A DNA stretch of 64,000 nucleotides from Paenibacillus sp. BIC5C1 (GCF_032399705.1 NZ_CP135922.1:620001-684000), one strand, 5' to 3'; positions 1 through 9,552 are shown, numbered from the stretch's first letter. Notes: generated by a model from the letters alone, not told the origin. Numbers and translations are program-made.

Positions 1-2
1 AT

Positions 3-578
3 GCGCGTGATCGGGAGAAGGCAGGTCTGGCCTATCAGGTGTTCGACCATGTAACGGTAAATATCGGTTCAATTCAGGGTGGAACCAAGGTGAATGTGGT
101 AGCGGATCGGTGCACTGTTCAGGTGGACTCCCGCGTTCCATTTGGTGTGGATTACCGCGATGTATTGGACCGTGCCCGCTCGCTGCTGCTTGAAGCAGGA
201 ATAGAGTCGGAGCTGAAGCCTTTTGGCTTTCAGGGTAACGCAAACTGGACTCCAGCGCATGAACCAATTGTGAGCCAACTGGTGGAGAGTATCAGCGAAG
301 TCAGTGGCCAAGAGGCGTACGGTGTGCTGCAATGGGCATCCAGTGATGCACGCCACTTCCGTAATCATCGGATTCCGGTATTGCAATATGGCCCGGCAGA
401 GCTGTCCACGATTCACAATTTTAACGAAAAAGCACCTGTATGGCAGATTATCCAGTGCGCCAAAGTGTATGCGCTGAGCGCGCTTAAATATTTGGGCGTG
501 GAAGGTATGGAAGATGAGACGTCATTGAACAATTCGAAGGGTGCGGCTTCCGAAGAAGCCACGACGTCCAAGCGTTAA
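3..578 (+). CDS. M20-family metallopeptidase, 3' part (5' end outside window)
   Basis: The open frame runs in from the left edge, so the true start lies upstream. The visible part is the C-terminal half of an ArgE/DapE-type M20 zinc peptidase: a dimerisation-domain stretch (DSRVPFG) and, near the end, [13 protein letters not shown], whose His matches the last metal-ligand position of the family. The upstream Asp and Glu ligands are not in the window. It is followed within about 60 bases by two Dpp-type ATPases, so it probably cleaves imported dipeptides or oligopeptides in the cytoplasm. The last 25 residues are polar and look like a non-conserved tail. The exact substrate cannot be read. Confidence 0.85.
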   Translation, partial: ARDREKAGLAYQVFDHVTVNIGSIQGGTKVNVVADRCTVQVDSRVPFGVDYRDVLDRARSLLLEAGIESELKPFGFQGNANWTPAHEPIVSQLVESISEVSGQEAYGVLQWASSDARHFRNHRIPVLQYGPAELSTIHNFNEKAPVWQIIQCAKVYALSALKYLGVEGMEDETSLNNSKGAASEEATTSKR

Positions 579-636
579 TTTTTTAGAAGGAGTAAAGCTA
601 AAGGTTCAGAACGTAATGGCATGGGAGGGGAACAAC

Positions 637-1614
637 ATGACTGAACTGCTCGAAGTTTCGGATTTGCGGACAGAGTTCATCACGGATGCAGGCGTAATTC
701 GTGCCGTGGACGGGATCAGTCTTTCCATACGGCAGGGTGAAACGCTGGGTATTGTCGGAGAATCGGGATGCGGGAAAAGTATTACATCGTTATCAATCAT
801 GCAGTTGCTCCCCAAAAAGATCGGCCGCGTGGCGTCAGGGGAAGTCCGCTTCCAGGGGAAAGACATGCTCAAGCTGTCCGGGCGAGAAATTCGCCGAATT
901 CGGGGAAACCGAATGGCCATGATCTTTCAGGAGCCGATGACCTCACTCAATCCGGTATTCAAAATCGGCAAACAAATCTCGGAAGCGGCACGATACCATC
1001 TGAAGCTGGGCAAAAAAGAGGCTTGGGCACGGTCTGTTGATATGCTTCGCAAAGTCGGTATCCCCCGTCCTGACAAAATTGCAGAACAATACCCGCACCA
1101 GCTCTCAGGTGGCATGCGCCAGCGGGTGATGATCGCCATGGCAATGGTGTGCAGCCCGCAGCTGCTCATCGCAGATGAACCAACAACAGCACTGGATGTC
1201 ACTATCCAGGCACAGATTCTCGACTTGATGCGTGATCTCCAGCGGACGGAGAATATGGCAATCATGATGATCACCCATGATCTCGGTGTTGTAGCTGAGA
1301 TGTGTGATCGTGTCATGGTGATGTATGCCGGACAAGTGGTGGAAGAGACGGATGTCAAAACCCTTTTTGCCGATCCCAAGCATCCATATACTCGCGGTCT
1401 TTTAGCTTCGCTGCCGCAGCTTGCGGGAGATCAGGATCGTCTTCAATCTATTCCAGGTCAGGTACCGAATCCCGCCCATATGCCATCCGGCTGTCGTTTT
1501 GCTCCTCGTTGTCCGGTTAAGGAAGCGCGATGCGAGACGATACAGCCCGAATTACTGGAGACAGCACCAAGTCATAGCTGTCGCTGTCTGCTGCAACAGG
1601 AGGGGATTATATGA
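637..1614 (+). CDS. dppD: Dipeptide/oligopeptide ABC transporter ATP-binding protein
   Basis: ATPase subunit of a DppD/OppD-type peptide importer. The 325-residue protein has Walker A GESGCGKS at 41-48, the signature LSGGM at 156-160 and Walker B LLIADE at 177-182. The C-terminal oligopeptide-transporter extension contains the cysteine-rich GCRFAPRCP segment near 285-300. I chose ATG 637 because GGGAGGGG lies 7-14 bases upstream and the protein then begins like its family; the frame is open further back to 541 without a ribosome binding site. The stop overlaps the next start (ATGA), indicating translational coupling. Permease and binding-protein genes are not in the window and presumably lie upstream. 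Confidence 0.93.
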   Translation: MTELLEVSDLRTEFITDAGVIRAVDGISLSIRQGETLGIVGESGCGKSITSLSIMQLLPKKIGRVASGEVRFQGKDMLKLSGREIRRIRGNRMAMIFQEPMTSLNPVFKIGKQISEAARYHLKLGKKEAWARSVDMLRKVGIPRPDKIAEQYPHQLSGGMRQRVMIAMAMVCSPQLLIADEPTTALDVTIQAQILDLMRDLQRTENMAIMMITHDLGVVAEMCDRVMVMYAGQVVEETDVKTLFADPKHPYTRGLLASLPQLAGDQDRLQSIPGQVPNPAHMPSGCRFAPRCPVKEARCETIQPELLETAPSHSCRCLLQQEGII

Positions 1615-2573
1615 GTGCGATATTGGAAGTCAGAAACCTCAAGAAGCATTATCCTATCCGCAAGGGCCTGTTTTCCAAACAGGTCGGTGCCGTCAAAGCC
1701 GTCGATGGTGTAACGCTGTCTGTGGAGCGTGGGGAAACACTCGCCGTGGTTGGAGAGTCTGGCTGCGGAAAATCCACCACGGGGCGTGCCATCCTGCGTC
1801 TGATTGAACCGACGGATGGCGAGGTGTTCTTCGAAGGCAAGGATGTACGGAAGCTTCCGCCAGAAGAGCTGCGCCGTTTCCGTACGGATATGCAGATGGT
1901 GTTCCAGGACCCATACGCTTCACTTGATCCTCGATGGACAGTACAGCGTACACTGGAGGAGCCGCTGCTCACCCACCATAATTTGAAAAAAAACGAGTTG
2001 AAAAGCCGAATCGAAGAGCTGATGGAGGTGGTTGGATTATCCTCCTATCAGGCACACCGCTTTCCGCACGAGTTCTCGGGTGGACAACGTCAACGGATCG
2101 GAATTGCCCGTGCTCTCGCTTTGAATCCCAAATTCATTGTGTGTGACGAGCCCGTGTCAGCGCTGGATGTGTCCATTCAGGCACAAGTGTTGAACTTGAT
2201 GCAGGATCTGCAGGAACAATTCGGGCTGACATATATGTTCATCTCTCATGACCTGTCCGTCGTCAAGTTCATCAGTGATCGTGTGGCTGTCATGTATCTG
2301 GGCAAAGTGGTCGAGCTTGCGCCCACTTCCGAGCTGTTCACCGAGGCGCTGCATCCATATACCAAAGCATTGATGTCCGCTGTTCCTGTTCCTGATCCGA
2401 ATGTGCAAAAGGAACGGATCGTCTTGAGCGGCGATGTGCCCAATCCGGAAAATCCACCATCCGGCTGCACGTTTCATACCCGTTGTCCGTATGTGAAGGA
2501 CGAATGCCGCTCTGTTATCCCGGAGCTGCGGGAGATTTCACCAGGACGCCAGGTGGCGTGTCATTTGTATTAG
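1611..2573 (+). CDS. dppF: Dipeptide/oligopeptide ABC transporter ATP-binding protein
   Basis: Second ATPase of the peptide importer, 320 residues, DppF/OppF type. Walker A GESGCGKS is at 48-55. The signature is [15 protein letters not shown], Walker B ends in CDEP, and the C-terminus carries the family's [10 protein letters not shown] cysteine segment. It starts inside the stop codon of dppD (ATGA overlap) with AGGAGGGG just upstream. It is the last gene of the operon: a strong hairpin with a T-run follows about 37 bases after the stop. Paired with DppD it would energise uptake of the substrates cleaved by the preceding M20 peptidase. Confidence 0.93.
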   Translation: MSAILEVRNLKKHYPIRKGLFSKQVGAVKAVDGVTLSVERGETLAVVGESGCGKSTTGRAILRLIEPTDGEVFFEGKDVRKLPPEELRRFRTDMQMVFQDPYASLDPRWTVQRTLEEPLLTHHNLKKNELKSRIEELMEVVGLSSYQAHRFPHEFSGGQRQRIGIARALALNPKFIVCDEPVSALDVSIQAQVLNLMQDLQEQFGLTYMFISHDLSVVKFISDRVAVMYLGKVVELAPTSELFTEALHPYTKALMSAVPVPDPNVQKERIVLSGDVPNPENPPSGCTFHTRCPYVKDECRSVIPELREISPGRQVACHLY

Positions 2574-2609
2574 AGTGATCATTTGAGCTGAAAAATACGT
2601 TCAGAAAAT

Positions 2610-2660
2610 GCAAACAAACCTCCAGTTTACTTGGGTTCTGTTTGCGTTTTTCTTTTTTTA
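2610..2660 (+). terminator. Rho-independent terminator of the dpp operon
   Basis: GCAAACA-AACC pairs with GGTT-C-TGTTTGC across a short loop and is followed by a T-rich run (GTTTTTCTTTTTTT). It closes the peptide transport operon. Confidence 0.85.
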
Positions 2661-2713
2661 TCTTCTCTGCTGCCTTTATTTCTGACGATAGTATCTGCAT
2701 ATTAAGAAATGGG

Positions 2714-2741
2714 TAAAAATTTTTCTCTCTTCAACCGATAT
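2714..2741 (+). promoter_or_regulatory. Sigma-D-type (flagellar/chemotaxis) promoter for cheW
   Basis: TAAA at 2714-2717, a 16-base spacer and ACCGATAT at 2734-2741 match the Bacillus sigma-D consensus TAAA-N15-GCCGATAT at 11 of 12 positions. It lies about 90 bases before the cheW-like gene. No convincing sigma-A pair overlaps it. Confidence 0.65.
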
Positions 2742-2828
2742 AAACACAGAGAATGCAACATGAAATGTAATTATTCATGATCAAGATGACGATAAAAAGC
2801 TTCTATTGAAACTGAAAACAAGAAGGGT

Positions 2829-3281
2829 ATGAAAACATCTATGGATGAGGAAGTTCAAATTCAATACATTAATTTCTCGGTCGGAAATCAGATTTGTGCG
2901 CTTCGTATTGATGAAGTTCATGAAATTATCAAAATGCTCCCGGTAACCACCGTTCCTTTTGGCAGTCCTGAGATTAAGGGGTTTACGCCCTTGTACGGAA
3001 AAGTAGTCTCTGTTGTGAGTGTACGCGTCCTGCTGGGGTTGCCTGACGAGGAGGCTACACCTTCCACTCGTATCATTGTTGTGCCGTACCACGACGATTA
3101 TGTGCCGCTCGTTGTCGATTCCGTGGATTCCGTAGTGATGTATGATCGGTTTGAAGAGCCTACAGAAGAATATCGTCGTTACACAACGGGAATATTCAAG
3201 GAAATCGCACACAATGACGATCATGAGGCGGGCATTCTTAATTTGGATGTATTGCTCGGTAATTTAACCAAATCGCAGTAA
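2829..3281 (+). CDS. cheW: CheW-domain chemotaxis coupling protein
   Basis: A 150-residue single-domain CheW protein. The pattern is characteristic: QYINFSVGNQICALRIDEVHEIIK at the N-terminus, then a G-F-T/P-L-YGKVVSVVSVRVLLGLP segment, then PLVVDSVDSVVMY. CheW proteins link chemoreceptors to the CheA kinase in the cytoplasm. It is a lone gene with no other chemotaxis gene beside it, bounded by terminators on both sides and preceded by a sigma-D-like promoter. The start is uncertain: the AAGAAGGG ribosome site almost touches ATG 2829, while ATG 2841 lies 13 bases from it; the fold begins after both. Confidence 0.9.
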   Translation: MKTSMDEEVQIQYINFSVGNQICALRIDEVHEIIKMLPVTTVPFGSPEIKGFTPLYGKVVSVVSVRVLLGLPDEEATPSTRIIVVPYHDDYVPLVVDSVDSVVMYDRFEEPTEEYRRYTTGIFKEIAHNDDHEAGILNLDVLLGNLTKSQ

Positions 3282-3331
3282 ACGCAACGTTGAAATGTTA
3301 TATACAAAGCACATATCCGCTTGGTTATAAT

Positions 3332-3371
3332 AATGCTCCTTACCCCTTTGTGGGGATGAGGGGCATTTTTT
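3332..3371 (+). terminator. Terminator after cheW
   Basis: AATGC-CCT-TACCCC pairs with TGGGGA-AGG-GGCATT around a TTTG loop, followed by six T residues. Confidence 0.8.
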
Positions 3372-3567
3372 ATTGTGATCACCTTATCCTTGAATGCAAT
3401 GACGCGGTCTGTTTCACCTTTTAACAGCCATTCATAATATAGTATGAAGTGGTTTGAAGATGGTTTTTCCAAGTAATGTAGCACTTTTTATCCGTAAAAG
3501 TTTTTAAATCCGAGCATTTTCGTATATGATGGAGAGTAACAATGCGAAGGGATGACGGGAGACTGTA

Positions 3568-6500
3568 ATGATGCAATCGCTGTATGGAGTATGGCTTGGT
3601 GACGTATTTTTTTGTTTTTCCGGTGAAACATCGGAACCACGTGTGGATGCGTGGAGCCACGTGGTACGGAAGCTGAATTTTGGCGACGGGGGTCGTCTGT
3701 TTCAGCCTGCCGCTCTGCGTCTTGCGGAGCTTCGTTGGCCCAATCCGATGCGTAATGCCGCGGAAGCGAAGGGTACGAAGCGACGTCAATTGCTCGGACG
3801 GACGTTGGAAGGGCTAGCAATCTCGCCCAAAGATACATTCAAGCTGCTGCTCCATTGGGACGACAGTATATTGAACGCGGCAGGAATTCAGGCTGGAGAA
3901 GAGATTCGCTACTGGGTAAAGGCAGCACAGTTTACACAGGAACTGCTGCTGCGCGGAGAATTTGCTCCGTCCGCTGAGTTTGCGGCCAAGACGGGGGCAC
4001 GTCGTCGTACCGGACAGGAAACGTTGACAGGTGTTTGGCGTCCACGTCTGTTGCAGGAAGCGGATGTAGAACGATTCCGGGAGTTGGCGGAATCCATGCC
4101 GCCGATCGGATTGTCTGCTCCTGGAGCATACGCATCTTCTGAACCGGAATCACGGGAGGAAGCGGGAGCGGCCGTATTATTTTCATTTATGAGCGGAATG
4201 ATCCATGCGGTTGTTACGGGTGAGATGGAAAGCATGGACAGTGAGCTGTCTCGTTACCGCACGCCATTCCGGCGTGGGTCCTCTCCGGTAGCAGAGCTGT
4301 GGTGGAATAGTCTGATCTCGATGTTCCGTCCGGTGACGGTGCAGGGACCTACGGAAGAAATGGCAGAACTCATTGGAACGCTGCAAGAAGCTGGTGGTAC
4401 AGCGAAACCCGTGCTAGGCAGTGAAGAAACGGCTCCCACGGAAGGTGAGTTGAAGCTGGTACTGCGACTGGAACCCCCTCTAGGTGATCATGAATCATTG
4501 TGGGGGATTACCTTCTGGGCAGACAGTGTGCAGGAATCTGGCCTGAGATTGCCTGCACGCACGATCTGGGCTCATCCGGAACGAGATCTGGACCGAGGCA
4601 AAGTGCGTTATATTTCAGCTGCAGAACAGCTCCTGATGGCGTTGGGGCATGCGTCAGAATTGGCACCTGAGCTGGAAACGGCGCTTCTTCATGCACGACC
4701 GGAAGGAATGAAGCTGGAACAGCAAGCCTTTTTTGAATTTTTGACCTACGCTGTGCCTCGTCTGCAGAAGGCGGGAGTAACCGTTTTAATGCCTTCCCGC
4801 TGGAGCCGTGCTGGGAAACGCCGCGCTGGACTACGTCTGCAAATGCTCAATCGTGGAATAGAAAGACCGGTTGGGGCCCCGTCTGCACTGGGTATGGAGC
4901 AGCTGGTTGCCTTTAAGGCAGAACCGATGCTGGACGGCAAACCTGTTACGGCGGAGGAGCTGGCTGCGCTTGCAGAAGCAACGGTACCTTATGTGATGTT
5001 CCGCGGCGAATGGATTGAAGTGGATACAAAAGAGATTCGCCAGGTTCTGCGTTATATGAAAAAGGAAGAAGAACAATATATGCCGCTCTCCGAATGGCTG
5101 CATCTGGCAGCGGAAGAAGGCGAAGATACGGCATGGAAGGGGCTTTCCGTCTTTGGTGCGGAATCCGAGGGGCTACTGTCCTTTTTGCTCGATGGACAGG
5201 TGCTCCGCAGTATTGAGCCTCGGCAGGTTCCTGCAGAGCTGCATGGCGAGTTGAGACCCTATCAAGAGCGGGGCTACCAATGGTTATCCGCCATGCGTGA
5301 GCTTGGGTTCGGAGTATGTCTTGCCGATGATATGGGACTGGGGAAAACGATACAGGTTATTACCTGCCTGCTGGACTTGAAACAGGAGGAACAGCAAGCC
5401 GCGGAGGAGGAAGCACGTGAGCACGAAGCGTTTATGGGGATGGAAGAAGAGTCAGCGAACGGTGAACAGCCACATGTGCATGATGCACACTTGCCTGCAC
5501 TTATTGTGTGCCCTACCTCGTTGCTTGGGAACTGGCAGCGTGAGCTGAAGCGTTTTGCCCCGAATCTGTCGTTATATATTCATCATGGCGGACAACGGTT
5601 GCACGGCAATGCCTTCCAGGCGGAAGCGCAGTCTCATGATATTGTGCTGACGACCTATCATCTGGCTGGCCGGGATGGCCCGGATCTGGCTTCGTTGCAC
5701 TGGTCTACCGTTGTGCTGGATGAGGCGCAATATATTAAAAATTACCGTACAAAGCAAGCACAAAGCGTCATGCGTCTGTCTACGCCGCATCGCATTGCGA
5801 TGACCGGTACGCCAGTGGAGAATCGACTAAGCGAGCTGTGGTCCATTTTCCAATTCCTTAATCCGGGGTATCTGGGTACGGCTTCTTCATTCCGCCAGCG
5901 CTATACCGGACTGGGTCCATCCGAAGAAAATGCGGCTTCTTTGCGTGAGCTTCATCGGCTTGTATCCCCCTTTATGCTGCGCAGGCTAAAAAGTGATCCG
6001 GATATCCGCAAGGATCTGCCGGAGAAGCTGGAACTGAAATCCTATTGTTCCCTGACACCAGAGCAGACCGTTCTGTATCAGCGGGTGGTGGATGATCTGA
6101 TGGGCGGATTGGATGGACGTAACGGTATCGCCCGTAAGGGAATTGTGTTGTCATCACTGACCAAGCTGAAGCAAATCTGTGATCATCCGGTGCTGGCGGA
6201 CAGCAGCCGGAAGGAACATGGCAAGGCTGAGGCATCCGGTAAAATGGAACGTTTGCTGGAATTGGTGGATGCGATCCGTGACAACGGGGAGTCTGCGCTG
6301 ATTTTCACTCAATATGTGGCGATGGGGGAACTGCTCGTATCCAGGCTTACACAACGGTATGAGGAAGAACCGTATTTCCTGCATGGCGGTGTTTCGAAGT
6401 CGCAAAGGGATGATATGGTGGAAACCTTCCAAAAAGGGGAGGGCCCGTCCCTGTTTGTTCTGTCTCTTCGTGCCGGAGGTGTAGGCCTGAATCTGACGCG

Positions 6501-6771
6501 TGCCAGTCATGTCGTTCACTACGACCGGTGGTGGAATCCTGCGGTGGAGAATCAGGCGACAGACCGGGTATTCCGGATTGGGCAGAATCGAAACGTACAG
6601 GTGCATAAGCTGATCTGTCAGGGTACCCTGGAGGAACGGATTGATGAGCTGATTGAGAGTAAAAAGGCTCTTTCTGAGCAGGTGGTCGGTTCTGGTGAGA
6701 ACTGGCTGACCGAGATGTCGGACGATGAGCTGCGTGGCCTGATCTCGCTTCAAGGCGAGACATGGCTGTAG
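3568..6771 (+). CDS. ywqA: SNF2-family ATP-dependent helicase/translocase
   Basis: A 1067-residue superfamily-2 SNF2/Rad54-like enzyme that uses ATP to translocate on DNA or remodel protein-DNA complexes. The first ~560 residues form the poorly conserved N-terminal region seen in bacterial members. The motor follows: ADDMGLGKT (motif I) near 586-594, LDEAQ (motif II, DEAQ for DEAH) near 719, TGTPVEN (motif III), and in lobe two RWWNPAVENQATDRVFRIGQ (motifs V-VI) near 980-1005. An acidic insertion sits between motifs I and Ia. The start has GGGAG nearby. The following SWIM-type gene reproduces the ywqA-ywqB pair of B. subtilis; the biological role is unknown. Confidence 0.92.
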   Translation: MMQSLYGVWLGDVFFCFSGETSEPRVDAWSHVVRKLNFGDGGRLFQPAALRLAELRWPNPMRNAAEAKGTKRRQLLGRTLEGLAISPKDTFKLLLHWDDSILNAAGIQAGEEIRYWVKAAQFTQELLLRGEFAPSAEFAAKTGARRRTGQETLTGVWRPRLLQEADVERFRELAESMPPIGLSAPGAYASSEPESREEAGAAVLFSFMSGMIHAVVTGEMESMDSELSRYRTPFRRGSSPVAELWWNSLISMFRPVTVQGPTEEMAELIGTLQEAGGTAKPVLGSEETAPTEGELKLVLRLEPPLGDHESLWGITFWADSVQESGLRLPARTIWAHPERDLDRGKVRYISAAEQLLMALGHASELAPELETALLHARPEGMKLEQQAFFEFLTYAVPRLQKAGVTVLMPSRWSRAGKRRAGLRLQMLNRGIERPVGAPSALGMEQLVAFKAEPMLDGKPVTAEELAALAEATVPYVMFRGEWIEVDTKEIRQVLRYMKKEEEQYMPLSEWLHLAAEEGEDTAWKGLSVFGAESEGLLSFLLDGQVLRSIEPRQVPAELHGELRPYQERGYQWLSAMRELGFGVCLADDMGLGKTIQVITCLLDLKQEEQQAAEEEAREHEAFMGMEEESANGEQPHVHDAHLPALIVCPTSLLGNWQRELKRFAPNLSLYIHHGGQRLHGNAFQAEAQSHDIVLTTYHLAGRDGPDLASLHWSTVVLDEAQYIKNYRTKQAQSVMRLSTPHRIAMTGTPVENRLSELWSIFQFLNPGYLGTASSFRQRYTGLGPSEENAASLRELHRLVSPFMLRRLKSDPDIRKDLPEKLELKSYCSLTPEQTVLYQRVVDDLMGGLDGRNGIARKGIVLSSLTKLKQICDHPVLADSSRKEHGKAEASGKMERLLELVDAIRDNGESALIFTQYVAMGELLVSRLTQRYEEEPYFLHGGVSKSQRDDMVETFQKGEGPSLFVLSLRAGGVGLNLTRASHVVHYDRWWNPAVENQATDRVFRIGQNRNVQVHKLICQGTLEERIDELIESKKALSEQVVGSGENWLTEMSDDELRGLISLQGETWL

Positions 6772-6824
6772 GTTGCGAGAATAAATAGTATATGCAAAAT
6801 ATAGTGACAGGAAGGGGGATTGTT

Positions 6825-7646
6825 GTGAGCGAAAAATGGAATGTAGAGCTGCATATGTCCCCCGGTGGATGGACAGCAGAAGTAAGTGCAGTGTCTGATG
6901 CAAGTGAAGAGGCAGTAGACGCCGCAGGCAAGACCGAATCAGCCAAAGGCTTGTTCACAGTAACAGGCACGCTGCCACAGCTCAGTGAAGCTGAACGCGA
7001 GGCCGTGCTGGCACAGCTGCGCAAGCGTCCGCTGGCGCTGTACGCGCTGCTGCGCGGCGGCCCTGCCCCAGCGGAGCTTGACGGGCTGCTGCCGCGGCAT
7101 GCGCCAAGCGAGGCTGAGCAGGGCACAGCCTCGCTTGGCGGCTCGCTGAGCGCTGGCGGTGCAGCGACGTGCACCTGCGGCCGCCCGGAATGCGCGCATG
7201 CCGCGGCCGCTGAGCGCGCCGTTGCCGCGCGCTTCGCGGCCGAGCCGCTGCTGCAGCTGGCGCACGCCGGCCTGCCGCGCGAAGCGCTGCTCGCCGGCGT
7301 GCTGGGATCATGGGCGGAGGAACTCGCCCATGATCCCAGCGGCCCCGGCCGCGCAGCCGAAACGGCCGGCCGCCCGCAGGCGCGGGGCGGCGAAGGCGGC
7401 GCAGCCGTCGGCGAGTGGATCGCCGAGGCGGCCGCGGACGGCGCCATGCACCAGCCGGGGCCTGGCTTCGGCGCCGTGAAGGTGCGGCTGGCGCAGCCGG
7501 GGAAGCCCCCGGCAACGCCGGAGCTGGCGGCGCTGCTGCCAGGCGTGCCTGCCACCGCAGGGCTGGCATTGATCCGCGAGCGCGTAGCTGCGCGGATGTG
7601 GGAGGCTGTCCAAAAGAAGAAGAAGGACAGCCCGGCAACCAAATGA
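6825..7646 (+). CDS. ywqB: SWIM zinc-finger-like protein, partner of the SNF2 helicase (very GC-rich)
   Basis: A 273-residue protein with a compact CxC-x4-CxH cluster (CTCGRPECAH), which fits a SWIM-type zinc finger with a short central spacing. The rest is Ala/Gly/Pro-rich and low in complexity. I start at GTG 6825 because AGGAAGGGGG lies 7 bases upstream; the in-frame ATG 6792 has no ribosome site. It begins 54 bases after the SNF2 gene and is probably co-transcribed. From about 7000 to 7600 it is far richer in G+C than its neighbours, with alternative frames open on both strands. SWIM proteins often accompany SNF2 ATPases; binding of DNA or protein is inferred. Confidence 0.75.
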   Translation: MSEKWNVELHMSPGGWTAEVSAVSDASEEAVDAAGKTESAKGLFTVTGTLPQLSEAEREAVLAQLRKRPLALYALLRGGPAPAELDGLLPRHAPSEAEQGTASLGGSLSAGGAATCTCGRPECAHAAAAERAVAARFAAEPLLQLAHAGLPREALLAGVLGSWAEELAHDPSGPGRAAETAGRPQARGGEGGAAVGEWIAEAAADGAMHQPGPGFGAVKVRLAQPGKPPATPELAALLPGVPATAGLALIRERVAARMWEAVQKKKKDSPATK

Positions 7647-7657
7647 CGCACCACTCG

Positions 7658-7695
7658 GAGCGGGGGAGATCTTAGATCATCCCCCGCTTGTTTGT
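7658..7695 (+). terminator. Terminator after the SNF2/SWIM operon
   Basis: AGCGGGGGA pairs with TCCCCCGCT across a 12-base loop, followed by TGTTTG. The T-run is weak. It is the only strong hairpin directly after the SWIM gene. Confidence 0.6.
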
Positions 7696-7836
7696 GATGT
7701 GCGTCGGCGCAGTCCTCTTTATCCAGAATAGATATATTCATTTCCAATTCGCTTTTATGGGGTTGAACCTTGGGATAGGGCTCTAAAAGTCCAAAAAACG
7801 ACCGTACAAGCTGTACACCCGGCATATCTTTAGGGT

Positions 7837-7859
7837 GACCTCCTCTCAAGGAGGTCTTT
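7837..7859 (+). other. Stem-loop in the carboxypeptidase leader
   Basis: GACCTCC-TCTCAA-GGAGGTC is a perfect 7-bp stem followed by TTTACC. It lies about 110 bases before the M15 carboxypeptidase start. It could be a weak terminator or a leader structure. The rest of the 7696-7965 gap shows nothing else recognisable. Confidence 0.45.
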
Positions 7860-7965
7860 ACCGGTGGAGCTTCGCTGCAATTTAAGGTATACTGTCGCAG
7901 GGGAAGACAAGCCCTCATGCACGAATACTGCAATCATTATTACAATATGCGATAGGAGTTTTTAC

Positions 7966-8937
7966 ATGAAATTACGTACAGGACGACAGCGCCAAGTTGC
8001 GGTTATGCTGTCCTCACTTATGATATGCGGAGCTTTGTTATCCGCTTGCCAGGACGGTTCGGGCTCAGAGGAGAACCAGAATCTGAACGCAGCAGGAAGC
8101 GCACAGCAAGAGTCAGACGGTACCACGGTTCATTTGACGGAGGATACTGGCAAGGATGGCAACAACACAGGTGGGAATGACAGCTCATCTTCGGATAATA
8201 ACAATGAAGGTACGGATAGTGGTTCCGGTGATGCTTCAACTGGGGCAGACGGTTCTTCTGACGCAGGCAATGGAGCCACAGCAGAAGACCCCCTGATGGA
8301 GAAACGCAGTATTAGCGCGCTGCAAACGACGATTGATGCACAAGCGGTAGTGACCAATTCAGAAGCGATGACCGTGATCGTTAACAAACAGCGCAGCTTG
8401 CCAGAAGGATACGAGCCGGATGATCTGGTGGAGCCTAACGTACCGTTTTCTTTCGACGGCCCGCATGAAAAGCGCCATATGCGCAAGGAAGCTGCCGAGG
8501 CGTTGGAGAAGCTGTTTGCCGGTGCCAAAGCGGACGACATTGAACTTCGTGCGGTATCTGGATATCGTTCTTATCAGCGTCAGGTTTCGATCTATAACAA
8601 CAATGTCAAAACCAAAGGTCAAGAATACACGGATCGTGTTAGCTCTGTGCCAGGCCACAGCGAACATCAGACCGGACTAGCGATTGACGTTTCCAGTCCA
8701 AGTGTAGGCAATGCCATAGAAGAGGTGTTTGGCACATCGAAAGAAGGCCAGTGGTTGGCTGAGCATGCAGCAGAATATGGATTCATCATTCGTTATCCAA
8801 AAGGTGAGGAAGCGATAACCGGTTATGTGTACGAGCCATGGCATATCCGCTATGTCGGCACGGATCTGGCTCCTGATGTTGTGAAAAGTGGACTGACACT
8901 TGAAGAATACTTTGATGAGGCTAATATCAAGCTGTAA
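7966..8937 (+). CDS. Lipoprotein D-alanyl-D-alanine carboxypeptidase (peptidase M15B, VanY type)
   Basis: A 323-residue exported lipoprotein that would trim the terminal D-Ala of peptidoglycan stem peptides. It has a signal peptide and lipobox (LLSAC near residue 26). A Ser/Gly/Asp/Asn-rich linker of about 80 residues follows, then the M15 domain. Key motifs are SGYRSYQRQ, PGHSEHQTGLAIDV (zinc ligands His and Asp) and EPWHIRYVG (third zinc ligand His). ATG 7966 is chosen because ATAGGAG precedes it by 8 bases and the signal peptide starts there. There is no vancomycin-resistance gene nearby, so it is more likely a housekeeping cell-wall enzyme than a resistance VanY. Confidence 0.9.
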   Translation: MKLRTGRQRQVAVMLSSLMICGALLSACQDGSGSEENQNLNAAGSAQQESDGTTVHLTEDTGKDGNNTGGNDSSSSDNNNEGTDSGSGDASTGADGSSDAGNGATAEDPLMEKRSISALQTTIDAQAVVTNSEAMTVIVNKQRSLPEGYEPDDLVEPNVPFSFDGPHEKRHMRKEAAEALEKLFAGAKADDIELRAVSGYRSYQRQVSIYNNNVKTKGQEYTDRVSSVPGHSEHQTGLAIDVSSPSVGNAIEEVFGTSKEGQWLAEHAAEYGFIIRYPKGEEAITGYVYEPWHIRYVGTDLAPDVVKSGLTLEEYFDEANIKL

Positions 8938-8984
8938 GCCTGGTGCTTCATTTTTTGATTGAGGACTAGGATCTCAATTTCATA

Positions 8985-9042
8985 GAGCCCCTGAATGATT
9001 CACTCTTGTCCAAGGCACGGGAGGTCACTCAGGGGCTTTTTG
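8985..9042 (+). terminator. Terminator after the M15 carboxypeptidase
   Basis: AGCCCCTGA at 8985 pairs with TCAGGGGCT ending near 9037, with further pairing inside the loop, then TTTTT. Confidence 0.8.
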
Positions 9043-9159
9043 GTATGAGCTAAATTCAGCGTATACCCTATTTTATGTGCTTGTTCAGCAGGTCGGCAGA
9101 CTGATATAATTCATGTTTAATCAGGAGTTCAAATCACATTTAAAGCGAGGGGAAGCAGA

Positions 9160-9552
9160 ATGAACAGACAGCAGGTGTTTACCGGTTCTCCATGGGAGCC
9201 GCTTGTGGGATATTGCCGTGCCATTCGTGTTGGCAACCGAATTGAGGTGGCGGGTACTACAGCCATGCAGGACGGTGTTGTGGTTGGAGCAGGTGATCCA
9301 TATGCACAGACAAGATTTATTTTGCAGACCATTGAAAATGCACTGAAAGAATTGGGAGCAGACATGTCTCATGTCGTGAGAACCCGCATGTTTGTTACTG
9401 ACATTTCCCAGTGGGAAGAAGTAGGCAAGGCTCATGGTGAATTTTTTGGTCAGATTCAGCCTGTCGCTACGATGGTTGAGGTTCGTGCACTCATTGATCC
9501 TTTGCTGATGGTGGAGATTGAGGCAGAAGCGATTGTTGAAGCGCTAAGCTGA
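9160..9552 (+). CDS. RidA/YjgF family protein (enamine/imine deaminase)
   Basis: A 130-residue RidA-superfamily protein. Members form trimers and hydrolyse reactive 2-aminoacrylate and related enamines. The conserved core is present: AGTTAMQDG, ENALKELGADMSHVVRTRMFVTD with the carboxylate-binding Arg in VVRTR, and EVRALIDPLLMVEIEAEAI at the end. GCGAGGGGAAGCAGA precedes ATG 9160. The length fits the family. It is a lone gene between terminators. Whether it is a true RidA or another paralogue with a different substrate cannot be decided. Confidence 0.9.
   Translation: MNRQQVFTGSPWEPLVGYCRAIRVGNRIEVAGTTAMQDGVVVGAGDPYAQTRFILQTIENALKELGADMSHVVRTRMFVTDISQWEEVGKAHGEFFGQIQPVATMVEVRALIDPLLMVEIEAEAIVEALS

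Noticed and set aside
6982..7638. Minus-strand and other-phase frames inside the SWIM gene
   Set aside because: Arg/Ala/Pro-rich translations with no domain; the CxC-CxH frame with its ribosome site is the convincing one.
6347..7933. Long minus-strand frame (about 528 codons) opposite the SNF2/SWIM genes
   Set aside because: It arises from the GC-rich composition of the SWIM gene; the product is Ser/Ala/Pro low-complexity with no motif, it lacks a ribosome site and it overlaps two better-supported genes.
8640..8860. Vancomycin-resistance VanY assignment for the M15 carboxypeptidase
   Set aside because: No vanRS, vanHAX or related genes are near; M15B lipoproteins are common housekeeping enzymes.
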